Assembly: GCA_035283685.1 (NCBI GenBank)
Contig: DATETJ010000005.1
Coordinates: 1 to 43,926 of the forward strand
Origin: Candidatus Bathyarchaeia archaeon
Lineage (GTDB): Archaea; Thermoproteota; Bathyarchaeia; Bathyarchaeales; Bathyarchaeaceae
Direction of reading: 5' to 3'
Length of the DNA: 43,926 nucleotides
Below the pieces are notes generated by a model. It saw only the letters and a program-made list of their open reading frames with translations, made no database searches and was not told the DNA's origin. This document shows positions 24,750 to 33,472 of the stretch, one piece after another; position 1 is the first letter of the stretch, and each line of letters begins with the position of its first letter. The position numbers were made by a program, and so were the translations under genes.

Positions 24750-25764
24750 TCTGAAACTAAAGGGAGTCAATAATGGCCTTAGAAAAGCCTGCGTTCGATT
24801 GCAGAGTCTGGCGCGTCCTCTTCTATCCTTTTTGCACAAGCGTTCAGACGTCGCAGACCACAAGCTCAGTGGCGATTCAAAGGGCACATCAAAACCCCAG
24901 GTTTTGGCTTACCGACTGCTCGGTGAGAGAACGGTCAGGTTGTTGCCACTTTTCAAAGATGTGGACACAAACCTAAGCAAATCGGGTTTGAAAGTCAGCT
25001 TTAAAGGCTATGTAAGTCTCGCCATCTTGACAACGCTGCTCGTGACAATTGCGGTTCTTTCTGTTGTGCCAATGGTTTCACTACTGGTTCTTCACTTTTC
25101 GCCGATGCTGACGCTTTTATATACTGCTGGCGCAACATTGTTGGCCGCGGCATCCTCAATCATTGGCTTCTACCTCTACCCCATCATAAAGGCTGACGGC
25201 GCAAAACGAAGCGTTGAGGAAGGTTTGCCCTTTACGACTGGTTATCTCTCGATTTTGGCGGGTGCAGGTGTCCCTCCAGCGCAGATGTTTCGTTCTTTGG
25301 CAAACATTGATGCTTCTTTGTCGATTTGTCAAGAAGCCAAAAACATCGTCAGAGATATTGAGTTGTTCGGAGTTGACGCAATCTCAGCTTTGGAATCTGC
25401 TTCCAAGCGCACTTCGTCGGAGAAGTTCAAAGAACTGCTCGAGGGCTTCATAGCCACGATGCATTCGGGCGGTGAGCTTAACAAGTATCTTTCAGATCGA
25501 TCGACGCAGTACATGAGGTTGAAGAGAATAGCACTTCGACGTCTCGGAGACACGTTGGGCGTTCTGGCTGAGTTCTACGTGGTGTTGCTGGTTGCGGGAC
25601 CTTTGATCATGGTTGTTATGCTAGCAGTTATGGCTATGCTGGGCGGAGGCATGCCTGGCCTGCTCAACCCCAGACTGCTCCTAAATCTCTTGACTTATTT
25701 GGGCATTCCTTTGGGCTCAATCGTCTTCTTAATCATGCTGGACATAGTTTCGCCGAAACGGTGA
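24742..25764 (+). CDS. Type II secretion F-domain membrane protein (TadB/ArlJ-like), first
   Basis: A 340-aa inner-membrane platform protein for pilus assembly. It starts at the GTG at 24742, overlapping the ATPase stop by 8 bp. Hydrophobic segments lie at about 92-110, 115-148 and in the C-terminal region (about 270-335). The GSPII_F domain is visible in the cytoplasmic loop: EEGLPFTTGYLSILAGAGVP and VRDIELFGVDAISALESASK. It is the larger of two adjacent platform genes, the usual TadB-TadC-like pairing. The N-terminal ~70 residues are basic and divergent. Confidence 0.88.
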   Translation: MSDLKLKGVNNGLRKACVRLQSLARPLLSFLHKRSDVADHKLSGDSKGTSKPQVLAYRLLGERTVRLLPLFKDVDTNLSKSGLKVSFKGYVSLAILTTLLVTIAVLSVVPMVSLLVLHFSPMLTLLYTAGATLLAAASSIIGFYLYPIIKADGAKRSVEEGLPFTTGYLSILAGAGVPPAQMFRSLANIDASLSICQEAKNIVRDIELFGVDAISALESASKRTSSEKFKELLEGFIATMHSGGELNKYLSDRSTQYMRLKRIALRRLGDTLGVLAEFYVVLLVAGPLIMVVMLAVMAMLGGGMPGLLNPRLLLNLLTYLGIPLGSIVFLIMLDIVSPKR

Positions 25765-25774
25765 TCAAAGAGAC

Positions 25775-26590
25775 ATGCCTAAGGTTGAGAAACGTGAGAA
25801 ACAAGTCGCTTGGATCGTTTCCTTAGCCTTAGCTACTGCTGTGCTCCTTACCGCTGTTGTTAGGCTTTGGGGCTTGCCGATCTTCGATGAGTACGTCGTT
25901 CTAGCCATGGTCATAACGTTGTTTCCATCAGCAGTTCTCGACTATGTGGATTATCGCTGGCGACGTTCAGTTGATGAGCATCTGCCAGACTTGTACCGAG
26001 CTATTGTTCAATCGGAGAAAACTGGCATGACTCTGACTCAGGCGGTTGAGGAAGCAAGCAAGCGTCGTTATGGTCCGCTGACTGCCGAGTTGAAGCGCAT
26101 GGTGGCGCAGATGTCGTGGGGCAAATCCTTCGAAGAAGCTCTGCAGTCCTTCGGCGCAAGAGTCAACACCTCCTTGACTAAACGGAGTGTTCCATTAGTC
26201 ATTGAAGCAAGCCGTTCAGGTGGTCACGTCGAGAAGGTTTTTGAACCTATGGGCAAATTTGTTCAGTCGACATTGCTGGCTGAGAAAGAACGCCAAGCGC
26301 AGACACGCCCATACGTCGCCATTGTCTATGTGGCCTTTTTCGTGTTTCTCTTCACTGTCATAATGTTGTTTACAACGTTTTTCGTGCAGATGAGCGAATT
26401 ACCCACTCTGAACGTTTCGCTTATGTCAACTGACGAGGCGAGGCGGCTTTTCTTCCACATGAGCACTGCTCAGGCTTTGTTCGGTGGACTAGTGGCTGGT
26501 AAAATGGGTGAAGGAACCGTAAGCGCCGGTTTCAAGCACAGCGTCATCTTATTGGTGGCAGGGTACATAGCGCTCAAACTCTTGATCTGA
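25775..26590 (+). CDS. Type II secretion F-domain membrane protein (TadC-like), second
   Basis: A 271-aa partner of the preceding platform protein. Membrane helices are at about 11-30, 38-58, 190-215 and 250-271. The F-domain loop is recognisable by DEHLPDLYRAIVQSEKTGMT, TQAVEEASKRRYGPLTAELK and SLTKRSVPLVIEASRSGGHV, and the later helix motif HMSTAQALFGGLVAGKMGEG. It starts 10 bp after the first platform gene. Together they anchor the ATPase at the membrane. Confidence 0.88.
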   Translation: MPKVEKREKQVAWIVSLALATAVLLTAVVRLWGLPIFDEYVVLAMVITLFPSAVLDYVDYRWRRSVDEHLPDLYRAIVQSEKTGMTLTQAVEEASKRRYGPLTAELKRMVAQMSWGKSFEEALQSFGARVNTSLTKRSVPLVIEASRSGGHVEKVFEPMGKFVQSTLLAEKERQAQTRPYVAIVYVAFFVFLFTVIMLFTTFFVQMSELPTLNVSLMSTDEARRLFFHMSTAQALFGGLVAGKMGEGTVSAGFKHSVILLVAGYIALKLLI

Positions 26591-26603
26591 GGAGGCAAAG
26601 GAC

Positions 26604-27005
26604 ATGCTCAAACTGTGGCGCAACAAAAGGGCGATTACACCAGTGCTGAGCAATGTCTTACTGTTGGTCATCGCTGTAGCAGGCATGTCCATTTCAATAA
26701 CAGCGACGTACGTTATTACAGGCAACTTGCGCGAAACAATGGGAGAACGCTTCATAGTCGAAGATGTATGGTTCATATCAGGGGGCATATCCATCTATTT
26801 GCGCAACACCGGTAAAACAGGCATAAGCGTTGTCGGAGTCTATGTGGATTACATCACGCAATCGTTTACGCCTCTTCAGTTAGAGCCGCTTGAGCAAGGC
26901 TGGACAAACCTAACCTACACATGGACTGCAGACACAGCTTACTACATGAAAATCGTCACGAGTAGAGGCACCCAAGTTGCAGACCATTATAAATCGCCTA
27001 CATGA
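26604..27005 (+). CDS. Archaeal type IV pilin-like protein
   Basis: A 133-aa pilin subunit candidate. The class III signal peptide is MLKLWRNKRA, cut by an archaeal prepilin peptidase (PibD) probably after Ala10. It is followed by the hydrophobic assembly helix ITPVLSNVLLLVIAVAGMSI, matching the archaeal pilin N-terminal domain. The rest is a small beta domain ending KSPT. A GAGG Shine-Dalgarno sits just upstream. It is the fourth gene of the pilus operon; its 3' end overlaps the next start. Confidence 0.9.
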   Translation: MLKLWRNKRAITPVLSNVLLLVIAVAGMSISITATYVITGNLRETMGERFIVEDVWFISGGISIYLRNTGKTGISVVGVYVDYITQSFTPLQLEPLEQGWTNLTYTWTADTAYYMKIVTSRGTQVADHYKSPT

Positions 27006-27873
27006 TTTCAGGCAGAACCGAAAGGGATTGAGCAACATAATAGTGGTGGTCCTCAGTCTCGTAATTCTGGTTGTTATTGTTGCCAACGTAATCTTATGGA
27101 GCTACCAGATGAACCAGTTGGACTGGGAGAGGACACAGGAGAGCTTTGTCATAAGCAGCGTTACGCCGATAACTCGTTCTTCATGGTTTGCGGCGCAGGG
27201 CGAGTACCAGCTACTTCAAGGCAGTCGAATAAGCGGGACCTATTTGGATACGCAACTCGTTGATGGCGTTTACGAGAGATTCCGAGAGTCACCCCCGCCG
27301 CGTGAACTCAATCTTAACGGAACGTTTTCAATCGACGTTTCGACCTATCCCTTGTCGACCATTCAGAGTGTTGAAATTCAACTAAGATATGCGGTTGATG
27401 ACGTCGGCGAAAGATGGTACATAAGGGCTTACAACTGGACATCCCGAACATACAGCGACAACGGCTTCAATTCAACTGCAGGTCACTTACCCAGTGTTGG
27501 ATGGAATTACTATGCAGTCAACCTAACGAGCAAATGGCGCAGCTACGTGTGGGACGACGGCAGAATCATCGTCCAAGTTCGTGATCAAGGACCCGATTCA
27601 ACACGCACAAACATTGACATAGACTATCTAGCCGTCAGAGCCGCAGTCAACGGCGCCACCTTCAGTTTCGAGAACGAAGGCTCGCGCACAGCGCATCTAG
27701 TGTCTATTTGGGTTAACAATGCCACAACACACAGACGATACGAGACAGACATATTTGTGAATTCAGGTGACACATTCTCTTATACGCGCTTGGATATTCC
27801 GTTGCCAACTGGACAGTATACAACAAAAGTTGTCACTGAACGAGGCAACATGGCAATCTACACTGGCGGCTAA
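26977..27873 (+). CDS. Larger pilin-like surface protein
   Basis: A 298-aa protein starting at TTG 26977 (GAGG 8-10 bp upstream), overlapping the first pilin gene by 29 bp. Its N-terminus has a basic leader MQTIINRLHDFRQNRKG, a probable PibD site after Gly17, and the hydrophobic helix LSNIIVVVLSLVILVVIVAN. The large C-terminal domain (about 50-298) is beta-rich with Asn-x-Ser/Thr sequons (NLNGTFS, YNWTSR, NLTSKW, NNATTH), compatible with a glycosylated tip or minor pilin. No prepilin peptidase gene is in the window. It shares its stop region with the convergent gene. Confidence 0.83.
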   Translation: MQTIINRLHDFRQNRKGLSNIIVVVLSLVILVVIVANVILWSYQMNQLDWERTQESFVISSVTPITRSSWFAAQGEYQLLQGSRISGTYLDTQLVDGVYERFRESPPPRELNLNGTFSIDVSTYPLSTIQSVEIQLRYAVDDVGERWYIRAYNWTSRTYSDNGFNSTAGHLPSVGWNYYAVNLTSKWRSYVWDDGRIIVQVRDQGPDSTRTNIDIDYLAVRAAVNGATFSFENEGSRTAHLVSIWVNNATTHRRYETDIFVNSGDTFSYTRLDIPLPTGQYTTKVVTERGNMAIYTGG

Positions 27874-28880
27874 GACAAGCTAGGTTCAGAGGTAATCTTA
27901 ACTAGACCCATAGTCTTCTCTAAGGTTTTCAAAGCTTCCTTCTGACCTTTACCCTCAATCAACTCAATCTTGTACAATCCAGCCAGTTTCCTTCCGTTTT
28001 CGCTCATTCGAGGAATAGCGATAAGTATTGCCCTGTCTGGAGCCACATCGTAGACTTTGGCGAACATTGCGATGATAGCTTGCTCCGAGACAGCATCCTC
28101 TCCTGAAGTAGCCAAATCAATGACTATAACTTGACGCATTGTGTCGCCCTTCCATGCGGCAATGTCGAACATGTGGCTTGCGCCTGATTTGCCTTTCAAG
28201 AACCCAGGGCTTTCAACGTCAAATCCAAGGCCCTTAAAGAATTCCCGGAGCGGAGCCACCAAAATGTAGCCAACGCCAGCCTCTTTTATCACGTCTTGAT
28301 TCAATGTGTAGGAATATACATCTCTGTAAATAGCGTCTTCAAAAACGAAGATGTTCTTGCACTCACGACAGAAGTGTGAAGTAACAGGGATGTCAAAGTT
28401 CTTGTTGCACTCGTTGCATGCGCACCAGACACCAGCCTTTCTGTAGTTAACATCAGGCTTGTCCAAGTCGTTGTGGCAACGAGGGCAGACAAGTCTCTCT
28501 TTCTGTTTGAAACGGTCTTCCACATCAATATAACCGCACTGAATGTGCTCAACAAGAGAGCTCTTTTTCACGTTGAAGGATTTGCAGTAGGGGCAGCAAT
28601 ACCTGACAGAAACACTGCTGGAGCTACATTTGGGACAGCTTATTACTTTGTCGATAACCTCCCTTATTAAGATGCCAATTTCATGAAGGCGGTTCAGGAA
28701 TTCTTCAGCAGCAGCCGCATCGCCTGTTACCGCTTCAACCAGAGGATAAGTGTATCCATGTTTTGAGTCGAATATCGGATCAAGTTTGTCAATCTCACCG
28801 CTGAGGAGCTTGCCGAGAATCAGTTGGGCGCGGTGATCCCGATAGATTTCAGATCGCTCCGCGCTCAAACTCTTAGCCAT
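27870..28880 (-). CDS. wHTH-TackOD1-like zinc-ribbon regulator with a C-terminal nuclease-like domain
   Basis: A 336-aa three-part protein. Residues 1-80 resemble a winged helix (YPLVEAVTGDAAAAEEFLNR, IGILIREVIDKVIS). Residues 80-190 hold a dense series of zinc-ligand pairs (CPKC, CCPYC, CPRC, CACNEC, CREC), resembling the TackOD1 (Thaumarchaeal output domain 1) zinc-ribbon. The C-terminal domain (about 205-330) has alternating strands and helices, HMFDIAAWKGDTMRQVIVID and IMFAKVYDVAPDRAILIAI-type segments, reminiscent of a restriction-endonuclease-like or receiver-like fold. The V4R-like gene lies just upstream, 58 bp away. Confidence 0.65.
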   Translation of the reverse strand: MAKSLSAERSEIYRDHRAQLILGKLLSGEIDKLDPIFDSKHGYTYPLVEAVTGDAAAAEEFLNRLHEIGILIREVIDKVISCPKCSSSSVSVRYCCPYCKSFNVKKSSLVEHIQCGYIDVEDRFKQKERLVCPRCHNDLDKPDVNYRKAGVWCACNECNKNFDIPVTSHFCRECKNIFVFEDAIYRDVYSYTLNQDVIKEAGVGYILVAPLREFFKGLGFDVESPGFLKGKSGASHMFDIAAWKGDTMRQVIVIDLATSGEDAVSEQAIIAMFAKVYDVAPDRAILIAIPRMSENGRKLAGLYKIELIEGKGQKEALKTLEKTMGLVKITSEPSLS

Positions 28881-28938
28881 TTGCCTTTTCTCCTCAGGTC
28901 AGGCGCTCTTGTTCAACCTCACTTTTCAATATCTTTTA

Positions 28939-29478
28939 TCACACTGTGACTCTGCAGTTGAACTCGTCTTTCTCAGCATCGTAACCCATGTTCTTGCTCG
29001 TCAATTGCCGATTGAAGTATCTTGAAAGAACGCCAGCCCAGAACGAACCAATGATTAGTTTTTGTGAACCTTTCAGAGTTTTGACAGGCGGATTCTTAAT
29101 CACAATACCCACCATCGGAGGATCCGTGTGAAGAATGCTCAGTGAGGCATAACCCCATCCGGTGTACGGTTGTAGATCAACCAGCGCCTTGAGCATCTCT
29201 CCTTGGCTTTTATTCGTGTTGTTTCTTGTCATTACATCGAATGTATCTCGACCAGATTCAAATAGCATGTAGTGAACGATAGCTTCAGCGCCGCTTCCAA
29301 ACATTTTGTCCAGTTTTTCACACATCGCTAGCGGGTTCATTATCAGACCGCGTGCGCCATAAAATCGTAGTTCACCGTTCGTGGCATGACCCGGTATTCC
29401 TTGCTTCTCATCTTTGGGTTGTCCTTCGTCGCTTTTTTGCGTTGCATCATACTCCATGGTTTTTGTTGCTTTTTGCAT
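28939..29478 (-). CDS. V4R-domain-like sensor protein
   Basis: A 179-aa protein with an acidic/Lys-rich N-terminal tail (1-30), then a V4R/Bet3-like fold: ELRFYGARGLIMNPLAMCEK, GSGAEAIVHYMLFESGRDTF, GYASLSILHTDPPMVGIVIK, GSQKLIIGSFWAGVLSRYFN and a closing AEKDEFNCRVTV. V4R domains bind small hydrophobic ligands in regulators and BchJ-type proteins. An RBS-like GAGGGAG precedes the ATG. It lies just upstream of the TackOD1-like gene and is probably co-transcribed, suggesting a ligand-sensing input to that regulator (inference). Confidence 0.6.
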   Translation of the reverse strand: MQKATKTMEYDATQKSDEGQPKDEKQGIPGHATNGELRFYGARGLIMNPLAMCEKLDKMFGSGAEAIVHYMLFESGRDTFDVMTRNNTNKSQGEMLKALVDLQPYTGWGYASLSILHTDPPMVGIVIKNPPVKTLKGSQKLIIGSFWAGVLSRYFNRQLTSKNMGYDAEKDEFNCRVTV

Positions 29479-29684
29479 GTCAAAACTCCCTCGTATGGAT
29501 TAACAGATCTGCTGTATCTATCATGTAACTCAGCAACCAGAGCACATCAAACACTGCGTTGTGTTTGCTAATGTTAGCGTTTAATAATAGATTTGTTAAG
29601 TCTGAATATTCAGCGGGAATCAGTATCCTAAAACACTTGACCTGACATTGTTGGAAGCCCGCGGGCACTCAGATTGCACGCTGG

Positions 29685-30125
29685 CTAACGATAGCTTTTC
29701 TGATCCTTGGCTCTGGCGCCTGGTCCGCCAGACTTCTTTGGTTCGCGTCGACGAGGGTCGCCAGCGATTAGCGTACGGTCGTACTCAGTGAACAAAGTCT
29801 GCAAGTGTGAGCTTTTTGTCCAGCGCAACAGTGCTCTTGCCACCGCTGTGCGTGAAGCGTCAGCTTGACCCATGAATCCGCCGCCAGACACTCTTATATC
29901 AATGTCGAGTTGTCCCCACACATTGTCGCCTGCAAGACGTAGGGGTTCAAGAATTTTGTTTCGAGCAATTTGCGGCTCGAAAATCTCAACTGGAACATTG
30001 TTGACTCGCACCCTGCCTTTGCCAGCCCTTACTGTGGCTCTTGCGACCGCGGTCTTGCGTTTGCCGCTGGTTAGAAGAACCTTGGTTGTGCTTGACACTT
30101 CATTCACCTTCAGGTTTGTATCCAA
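29685..30125 (-). CDS. rps9: 30S ribosomal protein S9
   Basis: A 146-aa small-subunit protein. The core is [60 protein letters not shown] and the basic terminus [24 protein letters not shown]. It ends with the universal Arg C-terminus. Its start overlaps the L13 stop by 26 bp, so a shorter start (for example a non-ATG codon just before [10 protein letters not shown]) cannot be excluded. It is the last gene of the S13-to-S9 operon; RpoN, RpoK, enolase and S2, which follow in many archaea, are absent. Confidence 0.96.
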   Translation of the reverse strand: MDTNLKVNEVSSTTKVLLTSGKRKTAVARATVRAGKGRVRVNNVPVEIFEPQIARNKILEPLRLAGDNVWGQLDIDIRVSGGGFMGQADASRTAVARALLRWTKSSHLQTLFTEYDRTLIAGDPRRREPKKSGGPGARAKDQKSYR

Positions 30126-30549
30126 TCTGTTTAGCGAATTCTTCTATAGTGACATATGGACATTTTAGTTTGCCAACATGAGCATCAGGAATAGTCTGCA
30201 TCTTTGCAGTTTTCAGTTCAGATGGAACCCCTAGGAAGACTCTGAGTCGTCTCAACGCGTTTGCTCCCTTCGGCTTTCGGCGTGGAAGCATGCCTCTCAC
30301 AGTTCTTCGCACGATTTGGTCTGGGCGTCTGGGGTGAAATGGCCCCTTACCCGGATGCCCAACTTTGAGAAATTCTTTAGCTTCTTTCACGCGGCTAAGT
30401 CTTCTGCCTGACAAAGTTGCTTTCTCAGCGTTAACAATAATAATGGGTTCGCCGAGAAGCAAGCGTTTGGCCACTTTGCTGGCCATTCGTCCGAGTATCA
30501 GACCTGACGCGTCGATGACTGTGCTTTCCGCTGCATCCTTGGTGGTCAC
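30100..30549 (-). CDS. rpl13: 50S ribosomal protein L13
   Basis: A 149-aa large-subunit protein. Signatures: [60 protein letters not shown] and [20 protein letters not shown]. It starts 7 bp after L18e and overlaps the following S9 gene by 26 bp, in line with tight operon packing. Confidence 0.97.
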   Translation of the reverse strand: MTTKDAAESTVIDASGLILGRMASKVAKRLLLGEPIIIVNAEKATLSGRRLSRVKEAKEFLKVGHPGKGPFHPRRPDQIVRRTVRGMLPRRKPKGANALRRLRVFLGVPSELKTAKMQTIPDAHVGKLKCPYVTIEEFAKQIGYKPEGE

Positions 30550-30556
30550 GGCTTTC

Positions 30557-30919
30557 CTACTCCATTATCCTCACATTGCCGCCTTTCGGATTGTCCTCAA
30601 GAAGCTGTGATATAGGGATACACTTGCCTTTAGCCTGTGCAATCTTGGCACGAGCTTCGTCTGAAAATGCAAATGCGGCAATAACTAGAGGGTGCTCCAG
30701 TTTGCCAGCGGCCAAAACCTTGCCAGGAACTACCACGATTTCCTTTTCCTTCGTGTGCCTGTTCAGGCGGCTCAGGTTCACTGCCACGCGTCGGCGTTTC
30801 GAAGCAGACAAGCTGTGGGCTACGTCTCGCCAGATGGCCGCCTCGTTCTCCTTAGCCTTCTTTCTCAGAGACCGAATGAGTGTGAGAAGCTCAGGATTCT
30901 GCGACTTGACTTGCCTCAT
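30557..30919 (-). CDS. rpl18e: 50S ribosomal protein L18e
   Basis: A 120-aa archaeal/eukaryotic-type large-subunit protein. The L15/L18e fold shows LLTLIRSLRKKAKENEAAIW, RRVAVNLSRLNRHTKEKEIV, VVPGKVLAAGKLEHPLVIAA and the ending NPKGGNVRIME. Its 5' end overlaps rpo3 by 29 bp. Confidence 0.97.
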   Translation of the reverse strand: MRQVKSQNPELLTLIRSLRKKAKENEAAIWRDVAHSLSASKRRRVAVNLSRLNRHTKEKEIVVVPGKVLAAGKLEHPLVIAAFAFSDEARAKIAQAKGKCIPISQLLEDNPKGGNVRIME

Positions 30920-31736
30920 CCTTCTTCACCGCTAACTGTTCCAGAAAGGATTCGAACTTGCGATCAAGAATTTTGACTGCTTCGAGCAATATTCGATCAA
31001 TGGGAAGGGCGCCTGTAGACTCTATGTCCATGACAAAAACATCTTTGTCCAAGGATACTTCAACTGCGGGTGGACTCTTAGGGCACGCTTCCACACAGTC
31101 ACGACAAACAGTGCACTCCATCACGTTGCGAAGCTCAAGTTTCTTTCCACCCTCTGAAACCGACAGAACACGTTTTGGGCAAATGTCTGCGCATTTGCCG
31201 CATGCGTCACATTCTTTCTCGTTTATCTTCACTTTTGGAAAATTCCTGTAAACGCACATTGAAACTGGCTGCCACTTTGCGTGTTTTCCGCCTTTTCCAA
31301 GCCTCGCGTAGCTTTCCAATTTCAAGTGTTGTTCTGGCGTCAGTTTAACGAGGGGTATTCTGTCGCTCACAGGCGTGATGTTAGGATTTTCTGACATCAT
31401 ATCGCCTGAATAAACGGTTCTAACGCTGTCCTCAGCTTCGACGTTAAGAGTCAATGAGACTCGGCATAGGTTGCAGCCCAGCTCGCTTTTGCACGAGCAT
31501 TCCTCAGGCAAATTGTAGGAGTCCAGATCAGTTTTCAAAGGGACAAAACCTAGTCGATGGGCCAGAATCTCGTCGTGAAGCATAGAAGAGTTTTCGATTA
31601 CCACAATTTCGTCGATTGCCATGGCTGGAACTTCAGCGACTATAATACGGCGCAGCGAATTCATGAACGCCGCGTCAACGCCTTCAATGGTCAGACGAGC
31701 GAAAAGATCATTCTTGTCGACAATTTTGATTTCCAA
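30891..31736 (-). CDS. rpo3: RNA polymerase subunit Rpo3 (RpoD) with two ferredoxin-type clusters
   Basis: A 281-aa subunit that dimerises with Rpo11 to start polymerase assembly. The alpha-like domain has MNSLRRIIVAEVPAMAIDEI and LAHRLGFVPLKTD, then a zinc-type loop with Cys80, Cys82, Cys88 and Cys91. Residues 170-222 form a ferredoxin-like insertion with two complete C-x2-C-x2-C-x3-C-P motifs: Cys176/179/182/186 and Cys208/211/214/218. These can hold two [4Fe-4S] clusters; many archaeal and eukaryotic orthologues have kept one or none. It sits between S11 and L18e as in other archaea. Confidence 0.96.
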   Translation of the reverse strand: MEIKIVDKNDLFARLTIEGVDAAFMNSLRRIIVAEVPAMAIDEIVVIENSSMLHDEILAHRLGFVPLKTDLDSYNLPEECSCKSELGCNLCRVSLTLNVEAEDSVRTVYSGDMMSENPNITPVSDRIPLVKLTPEQHLKLESYARLGKGGKHAKWQPVSMCVYRNFPKVKINEKECDACGKCADICPKRVLSVSEGGKKLELRNVMECTVCRDCVEACPKSPPAVEVSLDKDVFVMDIESTGALPIDRILLEAVKILDRKFESFLEQLAVKKDEASQVAES

Positions 31737-31754
31737 GCCGGGCAGTTTCTCCTG

Positions 31755-32150
31755 TTACACTCTACGGCCTCTGCGTCCGCCCTTCCTTCGTGTGCCATCA
31801 TGCGGAACCGGTGTGACTTCTTCAATGCGCCCTATGCGGAATCCAGCTCTAGCCAAAGCGCGGATTGCAGCTTGAGCTCCGGGTCCCGGGGTTCTCGGTC
31901 CTGAACCGCCTGGCGCTCGGACTTTTATGTGTATGGCGGTGATGCCCTTGTCTCTAGCCACTGTAGCTACATGACTTGCACATCTCATGGCTGCATAGGG
32001 AGAGGATTCAAGTCGGTCGGCCTTGACGAACATGCCTCCGCTGGCTCGAGCGATGGTTTCCGCTCCAGATAAGTCGGTGGCGTGGACGAGGGTGTTGTTG
32101 TAAGAACTGTAAACGTGAACGATTGCCCATTTGTCGGCTTTCTTGCTCAA
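31755..32150 (-). CDS. rps11: 30S ribosomal protein S11
   Basis: A 131-aa platform protein. Signatures: [60 protein letters not shown] and the basic end [16 protein letters not shown]. It overlaps the S4 stop by 4 bp. Confidence 0.97.
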   Translation of the reverse strand: MSKKADKWAIVHVYSSYNNTLVHATDLSGAETIARASGGMFVKADRLESSPYAAMRCASHVATVARDKGITAIHIKVRAPGGSGPRTPGPGAQAAIRALARAGFRIGRIEEVTPVPHDGTRRKGGRRGRRV

Positions 32151-32731
32151 GCCTTCTCCTCCATCCCTCTTCGCCTTGGTCCGGTTCGCAGTTCGGGTTT
32201 CCCTGGGCCTTCAGCGCTTATCGATGTCCTAACTGGATGATCAGGTTTTGTAAGATTGCTTGTTGGTGCATAGGCAAGTTTTGTTTCATCGTCTTTCAAA
32301 ACAAGGTAGCTGGGGGAAGGCACACGCCTTCCATCGATAGCGATGTGCCCGTGAGTGACAAGTTGTCGGGCCTGATAAATAGATTTAGCTAAGCCCTTGC
32401 TAAAGACCATTGTTTGCAGCCGTCGTTCAAGAATGTCTTCTAAAGCAAGATCCAAAACATCGTCCAGAACTGCAGTCCCAGGCAGGATACCCAGACGACT
32501 GAGTCTATCTAGGAGTTGCTTCTCCATTTTCTCGCGTTGTTCAGCAGGCATGCCTAACAACGATCGGGCGATTTCGCGAAATCTTGACAATGTTGTCTTG
32601 TGACGCCACAACTCGCGTTTGTTTCGCAGCCCATACTGTCCGAGAAACCTAAGTTCAGATTGGAGAGTGTCAGTCCGCCACGGAAAGCGCGGAGTTTCAT
32701 ATTTTCGACGCTGTTTTCTTGGATCACCCAT
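32147..32731 (-). CDS. rps4: 30S ribosomal protein S4
   Basis: A 194-aa archaeal S4. N-terminal [20 protein letters not shown], then [20 protein letters not shown] and the S4 RNA-binding domain [40 protein letters not shown]. It lies directly after S13 and before S11. Confidence 0.97.
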   Translation of the reverse strand: MGDPRKQRRKYETPRFPWRTDTLQSELRFLGQYGLRNKRELWRHKTTLSRFREIARSLLGMPAEQREKMEKQLLDRLSRLGILPGTAVLDDVLDLALEDILERRLQTMVFSKGLAKSIYQARQLVTHGHIAIDGRRVPSPSYLVLKDDETKLAYAPTSNLTKPDHPVRTSISAEGPGKPELRTGPRRRGMEEKA

Positions 32732-32732
32732 T

Positions 32733-33209
32733 TTAAGTAGCCGCCGCTCCTCTCTTGATTAGGTCCTTCTTCTTCACGCCCATGGCTTTGCCTGATCTCC
32801 CTGTTGTCTTGGTGTGTTGTCCTCTGACTCGTAGGCCGTAGGCATGGCGGTAGCCTCGCCATGATTTTATGTCTTTCATTTCTTCTATGTCGGTTTTGAT
32901 CTTAAGTGTGAGATCTGCTCCGATGAGGTGGATGTCTTTTCCTGTTTCCATATCTTTGGCGCGGTTTAGCATCCAAGCGGGTATGCCGTGTTTGGATGGG
33001 TTGGTTACAATGTCTTCGAGTCTTTCGACGTCGATCTCGGTTAGGAAGCCAACGCGTGTTTCAGGGGGTATGTTGGCTTTGCGTGTTATGGCGTTGGCTA
33101 ACGGTATGCCTATTCCGTTTATGTTGGCTACGGCAAAGTTGAGCTTCAGGGTGCCATCTAGGTCTTTGCCTGCGATTCGAACGATGTGTCGAAACTCCTT
33201 AGTTGACAT
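32733..33209 (-). CDS. rps13: 30S ribosomal protein S13
   Basis: A 158-aa head protein and first gene of the operon. Signatures: [80 protein letters not shown] and the basic tail [19 protein letters not shown] strong TATA box lies upstream at about 33261-33268. Confidence 0.97.
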   Translation of the reverse strand: MSTKEFRHIVRIAGKDLDGTLKLNFAVANINGIGIPLANAITRKANIPPETRVGFLTEIDVERLEDIVTNPSKHGIPAWMLNRAKDMETGKDIHLIGADLTLKIKTDIEEMKDIKSWRGYRHAYGLRVRGQHTKTTGRSGKAMGVKKKDLIKRGAAAT

Positions 33210-33259
33210 GGTTTGGCGTCCGTTTTATAGATCGGGCTATCTACCATGACAGGAGTATT

Positions 33260-33270
33260 TTATTTAAACT
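33260..33270 (-). promoter_or_regulatory. TATA box of the S13 operon
   Basis: The minus strand reads AGTTTAAATAAAAT, a near-consensus archaeal TATA box about 55 bp upstream of the S13 start, preceded by an A-rich BRE. It probably drives the whole S13-S4-S11-Rpo3-L18e-L13-S9 operon. Confidence 0.65.
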
Positions 33271-33428
33271 TTGCTGGTTTCATGTTGAAGAGTTTCTGGG
33301 GGCGTTAGTATGAGTGCTGAAAAATTTTTTTGCGGTGAAAGTTAGACTTTTTTGTTTGTGTTCTGAGGGCTGTTTTTGTTTCGGTTTGGGAGTTGGGTTC
33401 TGTTTGTGTGTTTTTTGCGTGGTGTTCT

Positions 33429-33472
33429 ATGTTGCTATGCGTGACGTTTAATGTTGGCATGCGTGACGTTTG
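33429..33472. repeat. 22-bp tandem direct repeat (two units)
   Basis: Two adjacent 22-bp units (33429-33450 and 33451-33472) differ at about 3 positions and share the block ATGCGTGACGTTT. A partial third unit may begin near 33475 (TATGTTGACG). It lies in the gene-poor gap between the S13 operon and the YegP-like gene. The function is unknown. Confidence 0.65.
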
